Source: Hormiphora californensis (Eukaryota; Ctenophora; Tentaculata; Cydippida; Pleurobrachiidae). Taken from it: a stretch of 64,000 nucleotides of DNA. The stretch covers positions 4,856,488-4,920,487 of the forward strand of contig CM035358.1 in the NCBI GenBank assembly GCA_020137815.1, given 5' to 3'. A model generated the notes under the pieces. It was not told the DNA's origin, made no database searches, and was given only the letters and a program-made list of their open reading frames with translations. A program made the position numbers and the translations under genes. Positions 45,745 to 58,789 of the stretch are shown piece after piece (the stretch's first letter is position 1; every line of letters begins with the position of its first letter).

Positions 45745-47610
45745 CATAGATATTTTTAGAGTGAAAGTTTTGAAGCCCCCTGAAGTAGTAGAGAGGTGTT
45801 CTATGGCTCGTTGGAAAGGTCTCGAGGTCCCGCGACGTATAGGGGGTGTGGCGATGGCCATACCCAAACCTATAAGGGGTAGGACGCGAAAAACAGTCAA
45901 AATAAGGGGTATACAGAACTCGGCAATTAGAAGGAGTAGAAAGGTGTTCTAGGGTGCGTTCGAAAGCTCTCGAGGTGCTGAAGTAATTAGAATGTAATTG
46001 GAAGTAATTACATATAATTAAAATGTAATTACATGTAATTAAAGGGTAATTACATGTAATTAAAAGGTCTAAATGACCCAGAATGATAATTTAAACATAT
46101 TTTGACATATTTGGAGGCCCTGAGACCAGCGGGTGGCCAAATTTATTCCGGTTTCGGGTCGGCTGACGTAAAAACTCCGCGTTTTGGTCGAGGTAACCAT
46201 AAACCATAAACCATAGATATTTTTAGAGTGAAAGTTTTGAAGCCCCCTGAAGTAGTAGAGAGGTGTTCTATGGCTCGTTGGAAAGGTCTCGAGGTCCCGC
46301 GACGTATAGGGGTTGTGGCGATGGCCATACCCAAACCCATAAGGGGTAGGACGCGAAAAACAGTGAAAATAAGGGGTATACAGAACTCGACAATTAGAAG
46401 GAGTAGAAAGGTGTTCTAGGGTGCGTTCGAAAGCTCCTCGAGGTGCTGAAGTAATCGGAATGTAATTGGAATGTAATTACATGTAATTAAAATGTAATTA
46501 CATGTAATTAAAGGGTAATTACATGTAATTAAAAGGTCTAAATGACCCCAAATGACAATTCAGACATATTTTGACATATTTGGAGGCCCTGAGACCAGCG
46601 GGTGGCAAAATTTAATCCGGTTTCGGGTCGGCTGACGTAAAAACTCCGCGTTTTGGTCGATATAACCATAAACCATAAAACCATAGATATTTTTAGAGTG
46701 AAAGTTTTGAAGCCCCCTGAAGTAGTAGAGAGGTGTTCTATGGCTCGTTGGAAAGGTCTCGAGGTCCCGCGACGTATAGGGGGTGTGGCGATGGCCATAC
46801 CCAAACCTATAAGGGGTAGGACGCGAAAAACAGTCAAAATAAGGGGTATACAGAACTCGGCAATTAGAAGGAGTAGAAAGATGTTCTAGGGTGCGTTCGA
46901 AAGCTCTCGAGGTGCTGAAGTAATTGGAATGTAATTGGAAGTAATTACATGTAATTAAAATGTAATTACATGTAATTAAAGGGTAATTACATGTAATTAA
47001 AAGGTCTAAATGACCCCAAATGATAATTTAAACATATTTTAACGTATTTGGAGGCCCTGAGACCAGCGGGTGGCCAAATTTAATCCGGTTTCGGGTCGGC
47101 TGACGTAAAAACTCCGCGTTTTGGTCGAGTATAAACCATAACCATAAACCATAACCATAGATATTTTTAGAGTGAAAGTTTTGAAGCCCCCTGAAGTAGT
47201 AGAGAGGTGTTCTATGGCTCGTTGGAAAGGTCTCGAGGTCCCGCGACGTATAGGGGGTGTGGCGATGGCCATACCCAAACCTATAAGGGGTAGGACGCGA
47301 AAAAACAGTCAAAATAAGGGGTATACAGAACTCGGCAATTAGAAGGAGTAGAAAGGTGTTCTAGGGTGCGTTCGAAAGCTCTCGAGGTGCTGAAGTAATT
47401 GGAATGTAATTGGAAGTAATTACATGTTATTAAAATGTAATTACATGTAATTAAAGGGTAATTACATGTAATTAAAAGGTCTAAATGACCCCAAATGACA
47501 ATTCAGACATATTTTGACACATTTGGAGGCCCTGAGACCAGCGGGTGGCAAAATTTAATCCGGTTTCGGGTCGGCTGACGTAAAAACTCCGCGTTTTGGT
47601 CGAGTATCGA
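45745..47610. repeat. ~470-bp satellite, four tandem copies
   Basis: Copies begin with GATATTTTTAGAGTGAAAG at 45749, 46216, 46686 and 47160. Each holds CCTGAAGTAGTAGAGAGGTG, a GTAATTACATGTAATTA palindrome cluster and GTTTCGGGTCGGCTGACG. Copies differ by single bases and short indels. They are joined by variable AACCATAAACCATA linkers. Confidence 0.95.
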
Positions 47611-48230
47611 ACTAAGAACAAGAGTAGGGGAGTAGGTAGATATAAGAGGTTTGCTTAGATTTCTCATCGAAAATAGGCAAGGGCTCTGGCCTCTGAACAG
47701 AACTAAACTGAATATCATTTCATGACCATCAGACAGAGCTCCGAGGACATGACTGCTCAGTACTCGTGAGAGACATGACTGCTGCTCAGGAGAGACATGG
47801 CTCATCACATCAATGAACCATGTGTGTGTCGACTGTGTTCCATGAAACAGGCCCCCCCTCGTTACAAGATTGGCTGGTCCCTGCTGCTGTCTCTAGCTCA
47901 TAACGATATTGGACAGACACGCAGAGATAGAAAGATAGGAAATGAGATACAGCAGTGAGCAGGGATCAGAGCTAGATTAGACAGAATCAAGGTTAGATAT
48001 TTAGCTCAGAGACGTGGTTACAATCTGTCAACTAGAATTTGATGAACCCAAGATAGAGAGATAAGACCTGCCTGCATGTCTGAATTTGTGGGGCTCCCTG
48101 ACAGTGACCCACTGCAAACTCTTGCAGATGTCGGGATAATAAGCTGAGAGATAATCAGACCTCTAGATTCTAAATAGGAACATGTGCTTTGTCTTGCTAA
48201 TGAATCAAGATTCAAACGACAAGGTCTGAG

Positions 48231-48232
<2 letters not shown>

Positions 48233-48303
<71 letters not shown>

Positions 48304-48322
48304 GGAGAGAGAGAGAGAGAGA
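48233..48322. repeat. (GA)n microsatellite
   Basis: GA array interrupted by GAGGAG and GAGGGAG steps. Confidence 0.95.
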
Positions 48323-49258
48323 TTAGGAGAGCGATGGTCAGAAGTTGATTAGATAGTGATTAAATAGTAAGTTGAACATTGACAAGATGAAATTATGGCG
48401 CGGAATTCTCAATTCACGTTTTGTGTGGCAGCCCAAAAATTAAACAAACTTGCAAAACTATGGAGTATGGATACATGGTCTGCGGAAAAGCGACGTTCCG
48501 GATATCGTTCAGGTGATTTTGAATTGTTCATACATACTTTCTTTCAAGCGACTCAACAGGTGATTATGAAAAGTGGCGAATTAATATCAATGATGGCGGC
48601 GGTGAAGCAGTCGAAGAAAGCAGGGAGGGATAATTTATAGGTTGTAAGTGATGATCGTCTTGCCTCTCTCTTCCGATCATCATCTCCATGAGGAGAGGAT
48701 CCTTTCTCTCTCTTTCTCTCTCTCTACAGAGAGAGGTGGTAAAATGTTAGATAGATAAAAAGGGGAGAAAGAAAAATGTTAGATGGATAGAAAGGGGAGA
48801 GAGAGAGATGGGAGAACGATAGATTTATATAAAGAAAAGGAAAAGAGAGAAAGAGTGATGAATGGCTTGAAATGTTTGAAACTTAAAAGTTGTTGCCCGG
48901 TGATGTGCCAATACCAATTGACACAAATTGACAGTTGACACTGACTGGGGTAGGGAGGGTTTGGGTTTGGAAGGGTTACTCCGGAACTTATTAACCTATT
49001 AACTTAATTTATTACTATTAAACCAATATATATTTCTAATCGAGTGTGTATATAGCTAACATGACGTATTTTTATACTACATTTTTACACTTTATCTAAA
49101 TTTAAGACGTAAGCACTCATGCCTTGGGCATCTATTTTAATAGAGAGTCTGTCGGGTTTTGTATGAAGTATCAATGTATCTTTATATTTTACCTTTTTCA
49201 AATCAAATCAAATCAATAGAGAGATGAAGAGGTTCAGAGAAAGTGAGGAGAATGGTTA

Positions 49259-49266
49259 GAGAGAGA

Positions 49267-49342
<76 letters not shown>
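49259..49342. repeat. (GA)n microsatellite
   Basis: GA array with one GATA interruption. Confidence 0.95.
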
Positions 49343-49345
<3 letters not shown>

Positions 49346-50853
49346 AGGAAAGAGGTGAGATATAAAGACAGAGAGACTCGAGAGAATCCGAGAATGTACA
49401 TGTGGATGATCCGAGGGGAGATCCATTACCATGTTATCAAACAAATGGATAAAACTTTAGTGCTAAAGTGGACTGAAGAAAGCCAACAGCCAGATTTTCT
49501 TGGCCAAAAGCCAGCATTTTGAGCCTCAATCAATAGCTTTATTACCAAAACCGCAGATCACGCCCTCCTGTCTACTAGAACCATGATGAGAGAGAGAGGC
49601 CAGTTGAATAGCTGTCAGCTGGGTTAATGAATCACAACGGTTGATTATAGGACCCCTACTTGCAGTTTCTTAGAAACAGATGTTCCACGAACAGAAGCAA
49701 AAGGTGTTATGATAGAAGTCAACGAAAATCATTAGATGATGGAAGTGCAGTACTCGCTATAAATCTATCTTTATTTTAGTTTCTCTCATCTCTTCTCTTT
49801 ATATTGTCTATCTATCTCCCTACCCACTCTCTCTCTCGCTCTATCTGGGAAGTTTCGCTCTATCTGAGACGTCTCCCTGTGACGTGTAGTATTGAGTCAT
49901 TTCAACACATTTTACTTTCTACCCTTTACACGGTAGCTCAAATGCAGCAGAGAAATACATGTCGGAACGAACTAGAACAAGAAGATTCAGTGAAACATTC
50001 AGGCATACCCGAAATATGCTTAACTATTTCCTACAATCCTATATATAGTATGCTTAACTAGGTATTTCCCAGTTAAAAGTTCCCACTTTAAGCTTTTACC
50101 ACATCAGTAACGGCCGGGTAACCCGGAACCCCCGTATAGGGATGGATGTCCAATGGACATTGTCCATTGGTAACAGAGAATGTAATTGGTAACTAGGGGT
50201 AACTAGGTAACCCTTCATTTCCCCTTTCCTACACGAAGTAATGGACCCACTGCCGGCCACATACTCATGATCATGCAGCTCATGAAACCAGCCACCATCT
50301 GTCAGAGCATTGGCCCGACAATGAAACCATCCACCATGAAACCAGCAGAGCAGCTGCAGGTGGTAAACAATTGTGTGGGGAATATTTAAGGTTCATCTAC
50401 TATCCAGTTACATTGGCTGCGACGTGTCCAACCAGTTGCATATATTGGGTGGGTTTACAGAATTTGTTTTGGCGGGGCAGTCTGGTATAAGGCTACTTTT
50501 GGCAGTTATCCAAATATATAATAGTTTGACACCTAAAACCTATTTTCCCTTTACTATGTAATTATCTATCTAAGTATCTCACCCAGAAGGCCCTGGAGGA
50601 AATTTTGGGGAAGGAATTATAAATGCATCAAAAATTTCGGGGGTAAAAACATGTTTTCACTAGACTATAAGTCAGAAAGTCTCTGTCTATCTTTTAGCTA
50701 CATCCTACCTACCTTTTACACAATGAAATATTACATAATATATGGTACCCCCTTCTTACAAGCGAAGAATTATAATTCCCCGCTCGTGCGTATAGTACCG
50801 CTAACAACTAAACATGATATAAAACCACAGGGATATGAGAGTGTATAATTATT

Positions 50854-51056
50854 ATTATACCAAAACTAATTGAAATTAGTAGGCCGGAAAGGTTGCCTTA
50901 CGATTTGAGCTACCTTAGGCACCGCAACTTTCACGGGGTATAGACAGGTTACAGATGCTTCGGTTATCTTCAAAAGGGAATTTACTGGTGCCAAAGGTAG
51001 CTCAAATCGTAAGGCAACCTTTCCGGCCTACTAATTTCAATTAGTTTTGGTATAAT
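50854..51056. mobile_element. inverted-repeat element
   Basis: Arms 50854-50923 and 50987-51056 are inverse copies (ATTATACCAAAACTAATTG outward), with a 63-base loop. The TGACGTCA-rich sequence to its right has a transposon-interior texture and may belong to a larger foldback whose other arm is missing. Confidence 0.8.
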
Positions 51057-51148
51057 TTGCATCATTTTTGGGATTTTTTTTATCCATGTAGATTTAGTAG
51101 AATAGGTACCGAGAGGTTAGAGTCGCGAAATTGAGAAATTATCATTTT

Positions 51149-51210
51149 TGACGTCATTTTGACGTCATAAAACGACGTCACGACGTTGTAACGTCAAAAT
51201 TATGACGTCA
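51149..51210. promoter_or_regulatory. cluster of TGACGTCA (CRE-type) palindromes
   Basis: Perfect TGACGTCA at 51149-51156, 51160-51167 and 51203-51210, plus CGACGTCA and AACGTCAA variants between. This octamer is the classical CREB/ATF site, but here it may simply be repeat sequence next to the element at 50854-51056. Confidence 0.4.
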
Positions 51211-52174
51211 TAATATCGGGTCCACCTAGATGAAGATACTGACCAAGTTTGAGATCGATTGGATGAGATTTGAGTCCGCTATAGCGAAGAAACCCATAAC
51301 GTCATATCTGTTTTTAAACAGTCATAACACTTTAGACGCGTTTTAAGACCCTTATACATCTAGTTTTGAAAATTCGCGTTCACGTGTCTGAAAGTTCAGA
51401 CAATTCTCTTTCCATGATATAGTCTTCGATTTTCGATTAGAATCCATCTTCAGGGTGTCAATTGAGCTCAAAGAATTTTGGTTAGAGTCTGAAAAATTAC
51501 GACTTTAAGACGTTCTGTAGGACGTTCCTGGCGATGAAAAGGGACCCCACTACGACTAATGCACACACATCCAGTAGATCTACCAGCTGTGAAAAGATGA
51601 AGTCTCTATCTCTTTTCGTTTGGCGTCACATTCACTTATAAAAAGCGTCTCTCCTACGCGCACACGAAACCCATAAAACGTATAACTGCGTTTCTGGCAG
51701 CGCTTTTTGAGGGGGGGGGGAATGGCAACCTTTGCGCTTGCCAGCGCAGTGATCATGGGGCTGGGAGAGCACTATTTACACATGTACAGAGGGACTGGGA
51801 GAGATAAACTTTATTGGTGCATATGTATGCTAATCTCACTCTTTACAGATATTAATCTTTGTAGGGCTGGTATCATAATAGCTCGCCATGCCACTGCTAT
51901 AAGATGCTTTACATCAGAGGAAAAAAAGAATCCTAATACAACCCGAAGAATGTATAATGACTAAGAGATTATAGGAAATATATGTTAAAGTGGAATCCGA
52001 CTAAGGAATATTATATGATGTGAGGTGTCTTTTAGGGGGGTATAACTAGGGGGCTGCACTGGATCACAAATCTAACACCACAGTCTATACCAACAATCGT
52101 ATTATGTAGCACGTCTTGCAGGATTTAACTCTGAGGTAGAGGGGGCGAGAGAAATGATAAGAAAGGAATAGTGA

Positions 52175-52246
<72 letters not shown>

Positions 52247-54344
52247 TAGAGAGAGATCAGGGAGAGTGACAGAGATAGAGAGAGATAGAGAGAGATCAGG
52301 GAGAGTGACAGAGAGATATGTCCACTGCAGGGAATATAACTGTATTGTCCAAAAGGAAGAGACTATCCGACTCCACGATACAGCTCCTGCTACTAATGAG
52401 ATGAGAGCTGTAGGTGATCGGGAATATAGAGGGAAATGTAGGCCCCCTACATTGTAGGGAGGAATAAAGGGGGAACCGTATCATGGAGGTGATCGGGACT
52501 AGGAGGGAAATGTAGGGATGAATATAGAGGGAAATGTAGGTGGAATAGTGAGGGTAGTATAAGATGAAGGTAGCTATAGGATTGTAGCAAAGGATTCTCA
52601 CAATCTCACGATTCTGAGAACTAAAGAATATGAGATAGTTGAAAGGTTGAAAGAGGGTATTCAAGGAAGACGCCGTGATGCTCGGAGATTAAAGAGAGAA
52701 TACTTTGCCACGAAGTTGCGACTTTTCGCATTATATAAATACCCCTCTTATATCCAGATCCAGATATGATATAGAACAGTCCCAGATTATACCACGATCC
52801 GACCATATGATAATATTGCAGCCAGACTCACTTCAGTTCACGCTGCTCTATCTCTTGCTTCCGATCGCTATGTCGCTAGAGTGGAGCGTACCACGTACAT
52901 GACTCTATCTTAAAGTTAGTTAATTACTTGGCCAATTAGTAAATAGTTAATTAAAAGCTATCATCAAACAACTCATTGTCTTTCAAACAATGAAGTCTTT
53001 ACAACAATTCCTAATGATCTTCAGAATCAGATAATCGAATATATTCCTAACTTTATATAGTATAGAAACTTTGTGGCCCGAAGAATATGATCCTATTATA
53101 TGCTTGATTATGAGGTTACATAGTCACACTCTCTCTAATTTAATACCATCTGACCCTACTACTATTGTTGTATGTTGTAGACAACATCAGTAGACAACAA
53201 GAGTGCAGCTCTTGTATCGATATACATAATGGCCCCTGCATGCCTACGTCAATGCAAGTTAGACGCCATCATAAGTAATAACGATCAGCTCCATCTTCTT
53301 CTTCTTCTCAGCCGGATGATCGCATGACGAAAATAAATCGCTTTTCTCAAGCCCGCCATACATAATTTGCAGTCAGTCATTCATCACATATTTTAGATTG
53401 GTGCTTCCTGCAGATTCTTCTCGTTGCTTGAGCCGTCAGTGCAACACTGTTTTCCTTAATACATCTTGAAATCTAAATTATGTTTCGACAGTAGATCCTA
53501 TCTGCCTAGCCGGGTACCTTCATTAAAATCATTATCCTACGTATTATTAGTATTTGTCCACATCAAACTATCTCTTGCTGAATGCATTTAGTGTGCCTAA
53601 TAATGTGCCCTGAATAGTCAGGCAAATAAACTTAGATTTTAGTTTTACTGAAGAAACAGGCTGGGAGAGAGAGAAAGAGAGAAAGGAGAGAGAGAGAGAT
53701 AGAGGAAGAGAGAGACTAGATGATAGCGCCTCGATCTAGAGATGAGAGAGAGAGATCTATATAGGCTATATGCGTATCTCGCTCTCTCTCTATATCATCC
53801 GCTCTAGCTAGCGATCTCTCGCTTCGAGATAGAACGCGCTTTAAGCGTAAGACCCGTGAACAGGAGAAGCCGGATAGGACGATTGTGAGCGAGGAGTCTT
53901 AATTTAGACAGTAAATTATGAGTAGTAGGATACAACATAATTTATGTAGATTGCCTTAAATATGCAGCACTCTCTAAATCCTTATCCAAACAGCTTTTGC
54001 TTTTCATTTTCCCGGTTTTGCTCCAACAATATAACTCCTTACTCCATATAATTTTGAAAAGTTTGCGTTCAAGATTCATCATTGGCTTCTAGTGATGAAT
54101 TGGTATAAGAATCCCACGCCAAATTTCAATCCTGTATTAATGAGTTCCTCTATCTTTTTATCTTTCTATCTCTAATCAATTTCTCATTCCTGGTCATTTT
54201 CCTTCCCTATCTATCAGATCTCTCTGATCTCTCTGATCTCTCTGATCTCTCAGGGAATGAAGGTCTGATCGGGTAATTATTTCCTAACACAGTTAATCTC
54301 CTCATTAAACAACTCCCACACTTCTCAGCTTCTCATCTCTCTGA

Positions 54345-54380
<36 letters not shown>

Positions 54381-55609
54381 ACACGCAAATTGTATCTCTC
54401 TCGCACACACACACAGATTGGCCCAGGCCAAGTATAATAATGTGTGTGAACGGCTATATGAATTGTGCGAGTGTGATAAATCCGTGTGAACTTTGCTCCA
54501 TATTATAGTGATCATCCCATCGAATCTCTGGTTATTTTTCTGATTACCACGTGCATTTAGTCTCTGGTTTACCCCACATGTGTATATATCATTGATAAAA
54601 TACAAGCTTGTTCCGTGTCTCCACTAGAAGATGTAATGAGTTTCATGAGAGTTTCATGAGATGTAATGAGTTTCCTTCATTTGAGCATTCTACAACTCTG
54701 CAATTACAGTTTACTAAGCAGCAGACTTAACAATCTGCAGTTGTCTAATTTCCAACAGAGCCATAAATAATATATTCCTTGGATCAAAATAATACTAATT
54801 ATAGTTTATTTATCTTTTGCAGTGTCCAAGTGCTTTTGCTCTAATAAGTCGTCGTTAAAACCACATGCACAACGTATATAGCATCTCTTTAACTTCCTCT
54901 CTCTTCCGCTCTCTTCCACTATATTCCACTCTCTCCATATATATATATCTATCTGTTTTTCCGAATGACGCACGTAGTAATGACTTTGAGAAATCGTTAT
55001 TCAGACGCATATACCGGCCTCTATATTTGTCGTGGAAACTGCAGTAATGACTTGATGCTTTTGGCTTGTTCTCTGTTCTGGGATGTTATGTCGCGATGTT
55101 TTTTCTTCAAACTTCCACACAACCAAAGCTATTATTAGGAGTTCTGTATAACAATCCCAAATAACATTTTATCCGGGCTATTAGTATCCAAGCTATCTAG
55201 TGGGTCATCTGGGATTAGATGTAAACACCCCTCAATGCGATTCGCCCGGTTTCTTATGTTTCTTTCTCGACAAGGTTTCTTTCCCTTTTCTTTATTGTTC
55301 CATTGTCAGCTTTTCTGTCCTTTACACAGTTCTTAAGCCTCTCCTTCTAGTTCTATCTTTTACTTTTAGTCTACCAAATATACTGTCTACCTATCTCTCC
55401 CAACCAAATTAACCTAAGACACGGGCGTCGAGAAAGCTAGTATAAAATTAAAATTTTCAGTCAAGTGAAGAACACGTATCTGATTTACTAGTTGGAATTG
55501 CCGACCACCGACCGCCTCGGATGGAGTACGTGCTACTCAAATTTGCATAATTAAACTTTCTTCCCCGGGATATTAGAAAAAGAGCAAGCAGAAACTAACA
55601 CAGAGCTAG

Positions 55610-55653
<44 letters not shown>

Positions 55654-55859
55654 AGAGGAGGAGAGAAAAATACGGGGAACTTTTGAAATCCGATCTACTA
55701 TCTTATTTCCCAATAATATTTCAAACCTACCACCTGGGGTAAGACCCAATTTCAGTAGATTTAGAAGCGAGATATAAAAGAGAGAAGAAAGAGGAGAGCG
55801 GAACAGAAGAGAGAGAGAGAAGGGGGAGAAGAGGATTACGAAATAAATAACGACGTCTT
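51211..55859. other. gene-free stretch
   Basis: AT-rich sequence with (GA)n arrays at 52179-52257 and 55612-55648, GA/CT patches near 53660-53830 and TCTCTGATC repeats at 54218-54252. No exon or recognisable ORF. Confidence 0.4.
52179..52257. repeat. (GA)n microsatellite
   Basis: GA array of about 30 units with an impure right edge; a short GACAGAGATAGAGAGA-type segment then repeats. Confidence 0.95.
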
Positions 55860-55920
55860 ATTTGCCTTTTTAAAAAATTTTGGGAAAAACCCCCCCCCTT
55901 TTTTTAAAAACCCAAAAAAC

Positions 55921-55959
<39 letters not shown>

Positions 55960-56943
55960 AAATTTTTTTTTTTTTTAAAAAAATTTTTTTAAAAAATTTT
56001 TTTTTTTTTCCCCTTTTTTTTTTCCCCCCCTTTCCCCCCAAACCCTTCCCCCTTTTTTTTTTGGGGTTTTTTTTTTTTTAAAAAAAAACCCAAAATTTTT
56101 CCCCCTTTTTTTTCCCCCCCCCCCCCAAAAAGGAAATTTTTAAAAAAAAAATTTTTTTTTTTTTCCCCCCCAAATTAATTTTTTTGGGGGGGCCCCCCCC
56201 CCCCAAATTTTGGGGGGGCCCCCAAATTTTTTAAAACCCCCCCCCCCCAAAAAAAGGGGCCCCCCCTTTTTAAAAAAATTTAAACCCCTTTTTTTAAAAA
56301 ACCCCCCTTTCCCAAAAGGGGGGGAAAAAAAAAAATTTTTTTCCCCCCCATTTAAAAAATTCCCCAAAAAAAAAACCCAAAAATTTTAAAAAAAATTTTT
56401 AGAAGGAGAAAAAAAAAAAAGGGGGGGGGGGGGGGAAAAAGGGGGGGGGGGGGGAAAAAAAAAAAGGGGGGGAAAGGGGGGAGAGAGAAAAAAAAAAAAA
56501 AAAATTTTTTTTTTTTTAAAAAAAAAACCCCCCCCCCCCCCCAAAAAAAAAAAAAAAAAAAACCCCCCCCCCCCCCCCTTTTTTTTTATTTTTTTTTTTT
56601 CCCCCCCTTTTTTTTTTTTCCTTTTTTTTAAAAAATTTTTTTTTTTTTTTCCCCTTTTTCCCTTTTTTTTTTCCCCCTTTCCAATTTTTTTCCCCCTTTT
56701 TCCCCCCAAAAACCCCTTTTTTTTTTTTCCCCCCCCCCTTTTCCCCCTTTTTTTTTCCCCCCCTTTTTCCCCCCCCCTTTTCCCCTTTCCTTTTCCCTTT
56801 CCCCCCTTTTTTTTCCCCCCCTTTTTTTCCCCCCCTTCCCCCCTTTTTTTTTTTTCCCCCCTTCCGGGTTTTTCCCTTTTTCCCCCTTTTTCCCTTTCCG
56901 TCCCCCCCTTTGGCCCCTTTTTGTTTTTTTTTTTCCCTTTTGA

Positions 56944-56988
<45 letters not shown>

Positions 56989-57440
56989 AATTTTTTTTTG
57001 GGGTTTTTTCCCCCCCCTTTTTTTGCTTTTCCTTTTTTTCTTTTTTTTTTTTTCCCCCCCCCTTTCTCCCCCCTTTTTTCCCTCCTTTGTCCCTTTTAGC
57101 CTCTTTTTTCCCCAATCCCCTTTCCCTTTTTTTAAAAGGGCCCGGGTCTTTTGTTCCCCCCCTCTTTCCCAGAATTTTCCCCTTTTTTCCCCCGGGATTT
57201 TTTTTTTAAAAAAACTGTTTTTTTTAAAGTTTTAGTCAAAATTTTTTTTTTTTAAATTTTTTTTTTTTTTTTAAAAAAAAATTTTTTTTTTTTTTTTTTC
57301 TTTTTCCCCTTTTTTTCTTTTCTTTTTTTTCTCTTTCTTTCCCTGGGTTCCCCCTTTTTTTTTTCCCCTTTCCCCCCTTTTCCCCCCTTTTCCTCTTTTT
57401 CCCCTTCCCCCCTCCCCCCCTTTTTTAAAACCTTTGGTCC
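55860..57440. other. homopolymer-distorted block, probable consensus artefact
   Basis: Nearly 1.6 kb of homopolymer runs, even more extreme than 1791-2980. No natural sequence signal survives for most of it. Lys/Gly- and Phe/Pro-rich ORFs inside are artefacts. Real exons of the ORF at 57862 could be lost in it. Confidence 0.8.
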
Positions 57441-57861
57441 AGCTAAATACAAAAGATGGGGTTTGTTTGTGTCAGAACTACACACACTAGATAACTTCCC
57501 TCTTTATTTCTCTACAAAACGTTCTACCTTTTTCTTCCTTTTAAATTTTATCTCTAAACTTTTCTCTCTCCAAACTCCGTTCCTTCTCTCTCCCCTCTCT
57601 CTCTCTCTCTCTCCTTTTTTTTTCTTCTCCTCTCTTCTCCTTTCCTCTCCTCTCTCTCTTTCGTCTCCCCTTCTCCTCCTCTCTCTCTCTCTCTCTCCCC
57701 CCTTTTAGAGGCCCTTTAAAATTATGGGTTTTTTAAAAAACTTTGCCTTCTTACTCTTTTGGTTTCTTCAATTTCTTCCCGTTTGATTTTCAAAATAATG
57801 CCTCGTCGCCCAAAATTTTTCTGTTCGGGGGGAATTTTTGTGCTGGAAGCTCTTTTTCACC
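57441..57861. other. CT-rich transition zone before the orphan ORF
   Basis: CT-rich tracts at 57560-57702 and partly stretched homopolymers up to about 57840. It would be the 5' UTR or promoter of the ORF at 57862, but its quality is doubtful. Confidence 0.4.
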
Positions 57862-58533
57862 ATGTCCTTCATCTCCATGTTAGAGACGGATATGTTCAAC
57901 TTCATTGACGCCATCAACACCAAGGCGTCCGAGGTGACGGAAAGCGTTATGCGGGAAATAGAGAACTTTGATACGGAGTCCGTTTACAGTATGTTCGACC
58001 AGAACTCAGCAGCTCCAGGTGGGGCTCCTCCAGATCATCATGGGCCGACGGGATCTCAAAATCATCTGAACGCCCGGTCCCCACCACCGCCCTTTTCTTC
58101 CTCGTATTCCTTTGCCGCTTCCAGCGCTACACCACCACCATCATCTGGTGTTGGGTTTCCCAAGCGTACCATGAGCGAGCCTAGTAACCACCACGTCGTC
58201 AACAACAACGCCTCCACTTCCCCCGCCATGAGTGATCAGGACCAGTTTAGCGATGAAATGGAGGACCAGTTTCAACCGGGGTACGCGAAACACAGTTCGT
58301 ACGTACAGGAGGCAGAGGTTTGCCGACGAATAACGATAACCACAAGGAAAATCACTGAAGCAGATTTGAAAGAGGATGACCCGCTTTATTGTGATCGAGC
58401 AACCAGGGAGGGCCAGACCTCGGTATCACCGCCACCCGACGACGAAGGAATCGGAGATGCGGTTGTGGACTGCTTTCGAGAGTACTTCCAACGGTTAAAG
58501 ATCCTGATCATGGAGTCAATTTCTAGCGTGTAA
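57862..58533 (+). CDS. uncharacterised 223-residue protein
   Basis: An ATG in good context (CACCATGT) opens a 672-base intronless reading frame with clear coding character. Residues 1-45 are a probable helix (FNFIDAINTKASEVTESVMREIENF). Next comes a low-complexity Pro/Ser/Asn/His-rich linker (about 50-130), then an acidic stretch (SDQDQFSDEMEDQF) and a charged conserved-looking block (YVQEAEVCRRITITTRKITE, about 150-175). The C-terminal helix contains FREYFQRLKILIMES. There is no signal peptide and no membrane span. I do not recognise the family. A nuclear or adaptor role is possible from the disorder pattern, but that is speculation. Upstream sequence is distorted, so further 5' exons cannot be excluded. 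Confidence 0.65.
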   Translation: MSFISMLETDMFNFIDAINTKASEVTESVMREIENFDTESVYSMFDQNSAAPGGAPPDHHGPTGSQNHLNARSPPPPFSSSYSFAASSATPPPSSGVGFPKRTMSEPSNHHVVNNNASTSPAMSDQDQFSDEMEDQFQPGYAKHSSYVQEAEVCRRITITTRKITEADLKEDDPLYCDRATREGQTSVSPPPDDEGIGDAVVDCFREYFQRLKILIMESISSV

Positions 58534-58789
58534 GGGACACTCAGCAGCACGTGTATTTCTACACGTGTACTTATTCGCTGTGAGCAGAGGGAGTGGTGAG
58601 TGTGGAGCCCCGTTTTGAGCAATTCATGTGTGTCCGCTTTTTGATCATTTCATGTGTGTCCGCTTTTTGAGCAATTGTGTGTGTTTTTGTGCAGAAATTA
58701 GCTGATGTTGATTTTGTGCATTGGGAGTTCTAAGCACCAAACGTATGAGGGTTTGTTGTGCGTCTGGTGGGTTGATCCAATCTGAGCGT

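Larger units (their letters stand above)
47611..50853. other. gene-free stretch with GA arrays
   Basis: Holds (GA)n arrays at 48233-48322 and 49259-49342. An 81-codon ORF (48395-48640 plus) has an ATG in reasonable context but no recognised motif. A tandem GGTAACTAGG-type patch lies at 50184-50212. Nothing else supported. Confidence 0.4.

Noticed and set aside
48395-48640. 81-codon plus-strand ORF as a gene
   Set aside because: Amino-acid make-up looks protein-like, but there is no motif, upstream context or polyadenylation support. It may be a fragment; evidence too thin.
56140-57485. Gly/Lys- and Phe/Pro-rich ORFs
   Set aside because: Same cause as above in the second distorted block.
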